Shown here one piece after another: positions 11,882 through 12,104 of a stretch of DNA of 12,104 nt. Both the position numbers and the translations under genes were made by a program. Numbering within the stretch: position 1 is the stretch's first letter; every line of letters starts with the position of its first letter. This stretch comes from Vulcanimicrobiota bacterium (lineage in GTDB: Bacteria; Vulcanimicrobiota; Vulcanimicrobiia; Vulcanimicrobiales; Vulcanimicrobiaceae), in NCBI GenBank assembly GCA_013289785.1, contig JABCZE010000018.1:1-12104 (forward strand), given 5' to 3'. A model generated the notes under the pieces. The model was not told where the DNA came from. It searched no databases and saw nothing but the letters and a program-made list of their open reading frames with translations.

Positions 11882-12104
11882 ATGAAGTTGTTCGGCATAC
11901 TCGGGCTTCTGGTCATCTTTGCCGGCATCGCCGTAATCGCGCGCGCTCAGAACGCGCCCGCGAGCGGCGAGAGCGCGACGGAAACCGATCCGTTTCTGTG
12001 GCTCGAAGACGTGCACGGCGCGCGCGCGATCGCGTGGGTGAAAGCCGAGAATGCCAAGACGCTTGCGGTGTTACAAACGGACCCCCGTTTCGCAGCCCTG
12101 CACG
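11882..12104 (+). CDS. Secreted prolyl-oligopeptidase-family (S9A) serine peptidase, N-terminal fragment
   Basis: The frame runs off the right edge; 74 residues are visible. A signal peptide (M-K-L-F-G-I-L-G-L-L, hydrophobic core, cleavage probably after A-R-A near residue 23) is followed by D-P-F-L-W-L-E-D-V-H-G, the hallmark start of the S9A propeller. W-V-K-A-E-N-A-K-T and T-D-P-R-F come next. The family has a seven-bladed propeller followed by an alpha/beta-hydrolase domain and cleaves peptides after proline; the catalytic Ser, Asp and His lie outside the window. GAGGAG at 11868-11873 is eight bases before the ATG, a good ribosome binding site. The export signal puts it in the periplasm or outside the cell. 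Confidence 0.88.
   Translation, partial: MKLFGILGLLVIFAGIAVIARAQNAPASGESATETDPFLWLEDVHGARAIAWVKAENAKTLAVLQTDPRFAALH

Overview
The window is a GC-rich bacterial chromosome segment with 14 protein-coding genes packed on both strands. Two genes are cut by the window edges, and several neighbours overlap by a few bases. I see no rRNA, tRNA, CRISPR array, transposase or integrase. The mix of genes (tandem beta-propeller lipoproteins, PaiB-like flavoprotein, DoxX-like protein, S9 peptidase, few strong Shine-Dalgarno sites) fits a soil or acidophile lineage such as Candidatus Eremiobacterota (WPS-2) or an actinobacterium-like group. That placement is only an impression from gene style.

Layout. 1-1458 (+): C-terminal part of a membrane fatty-acid desaturase, then a PaiB-like FMN-binding protein joined by an ATGA overlap to a DoxX-like membrane protein. 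1388-4326 (-): a five-gene co-directional run read from right to left. It comprises an uncharacterised protein with an Ada-like Cys pair, a small ferredoxin-fold-type protein, a HAD-IIB phosphatase resembling phosphomannomutase, a small ParB-like protein, and an aquaporin with an NPV second motif. 4375-6798 (+): an exported thioredoxin-like protein followed by two paralogous six-bladed beta-propeller lipoproteins. 6774-10911 (-): a DHH phosphoesterase, a six-TM membrane protein starting inside the phosphoesterase stop (GTGA), and, 23 bp further on, a 714-residue glycoside hydrolase. 11124-12104 (+): a short-chain dehydrogenase and the start of a secreted prolyl-oligopeptidase-family peptidase.

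The most striking item is the 714-residue enzyme at 6774-8918. Its two ends form one family 1 glycoside hydrolase with both catalytic glutamates. About 260 internal residues read as a complete type-3 extracellular solute-binding protein in circularly permuted order: C-terminal segment first, a charged linker, then the N-terminal segment. No signal peptide is visible, so this looks like a cytoplasmic sugar hydrolase with a built-in clam-shell ligand sensor, the arrangement of an allosteric switch. The DHH phosphoesterase and membrane protein just upstream are tightly coupled and probably co-transcribed with it; whether the three act together is unknown.

Genes also meet tail to tail with real coding overlap at 1388-1458 (71 bp) and 6774-6798 (25 bp), with no recognisable intrinsic terminator at either junction.
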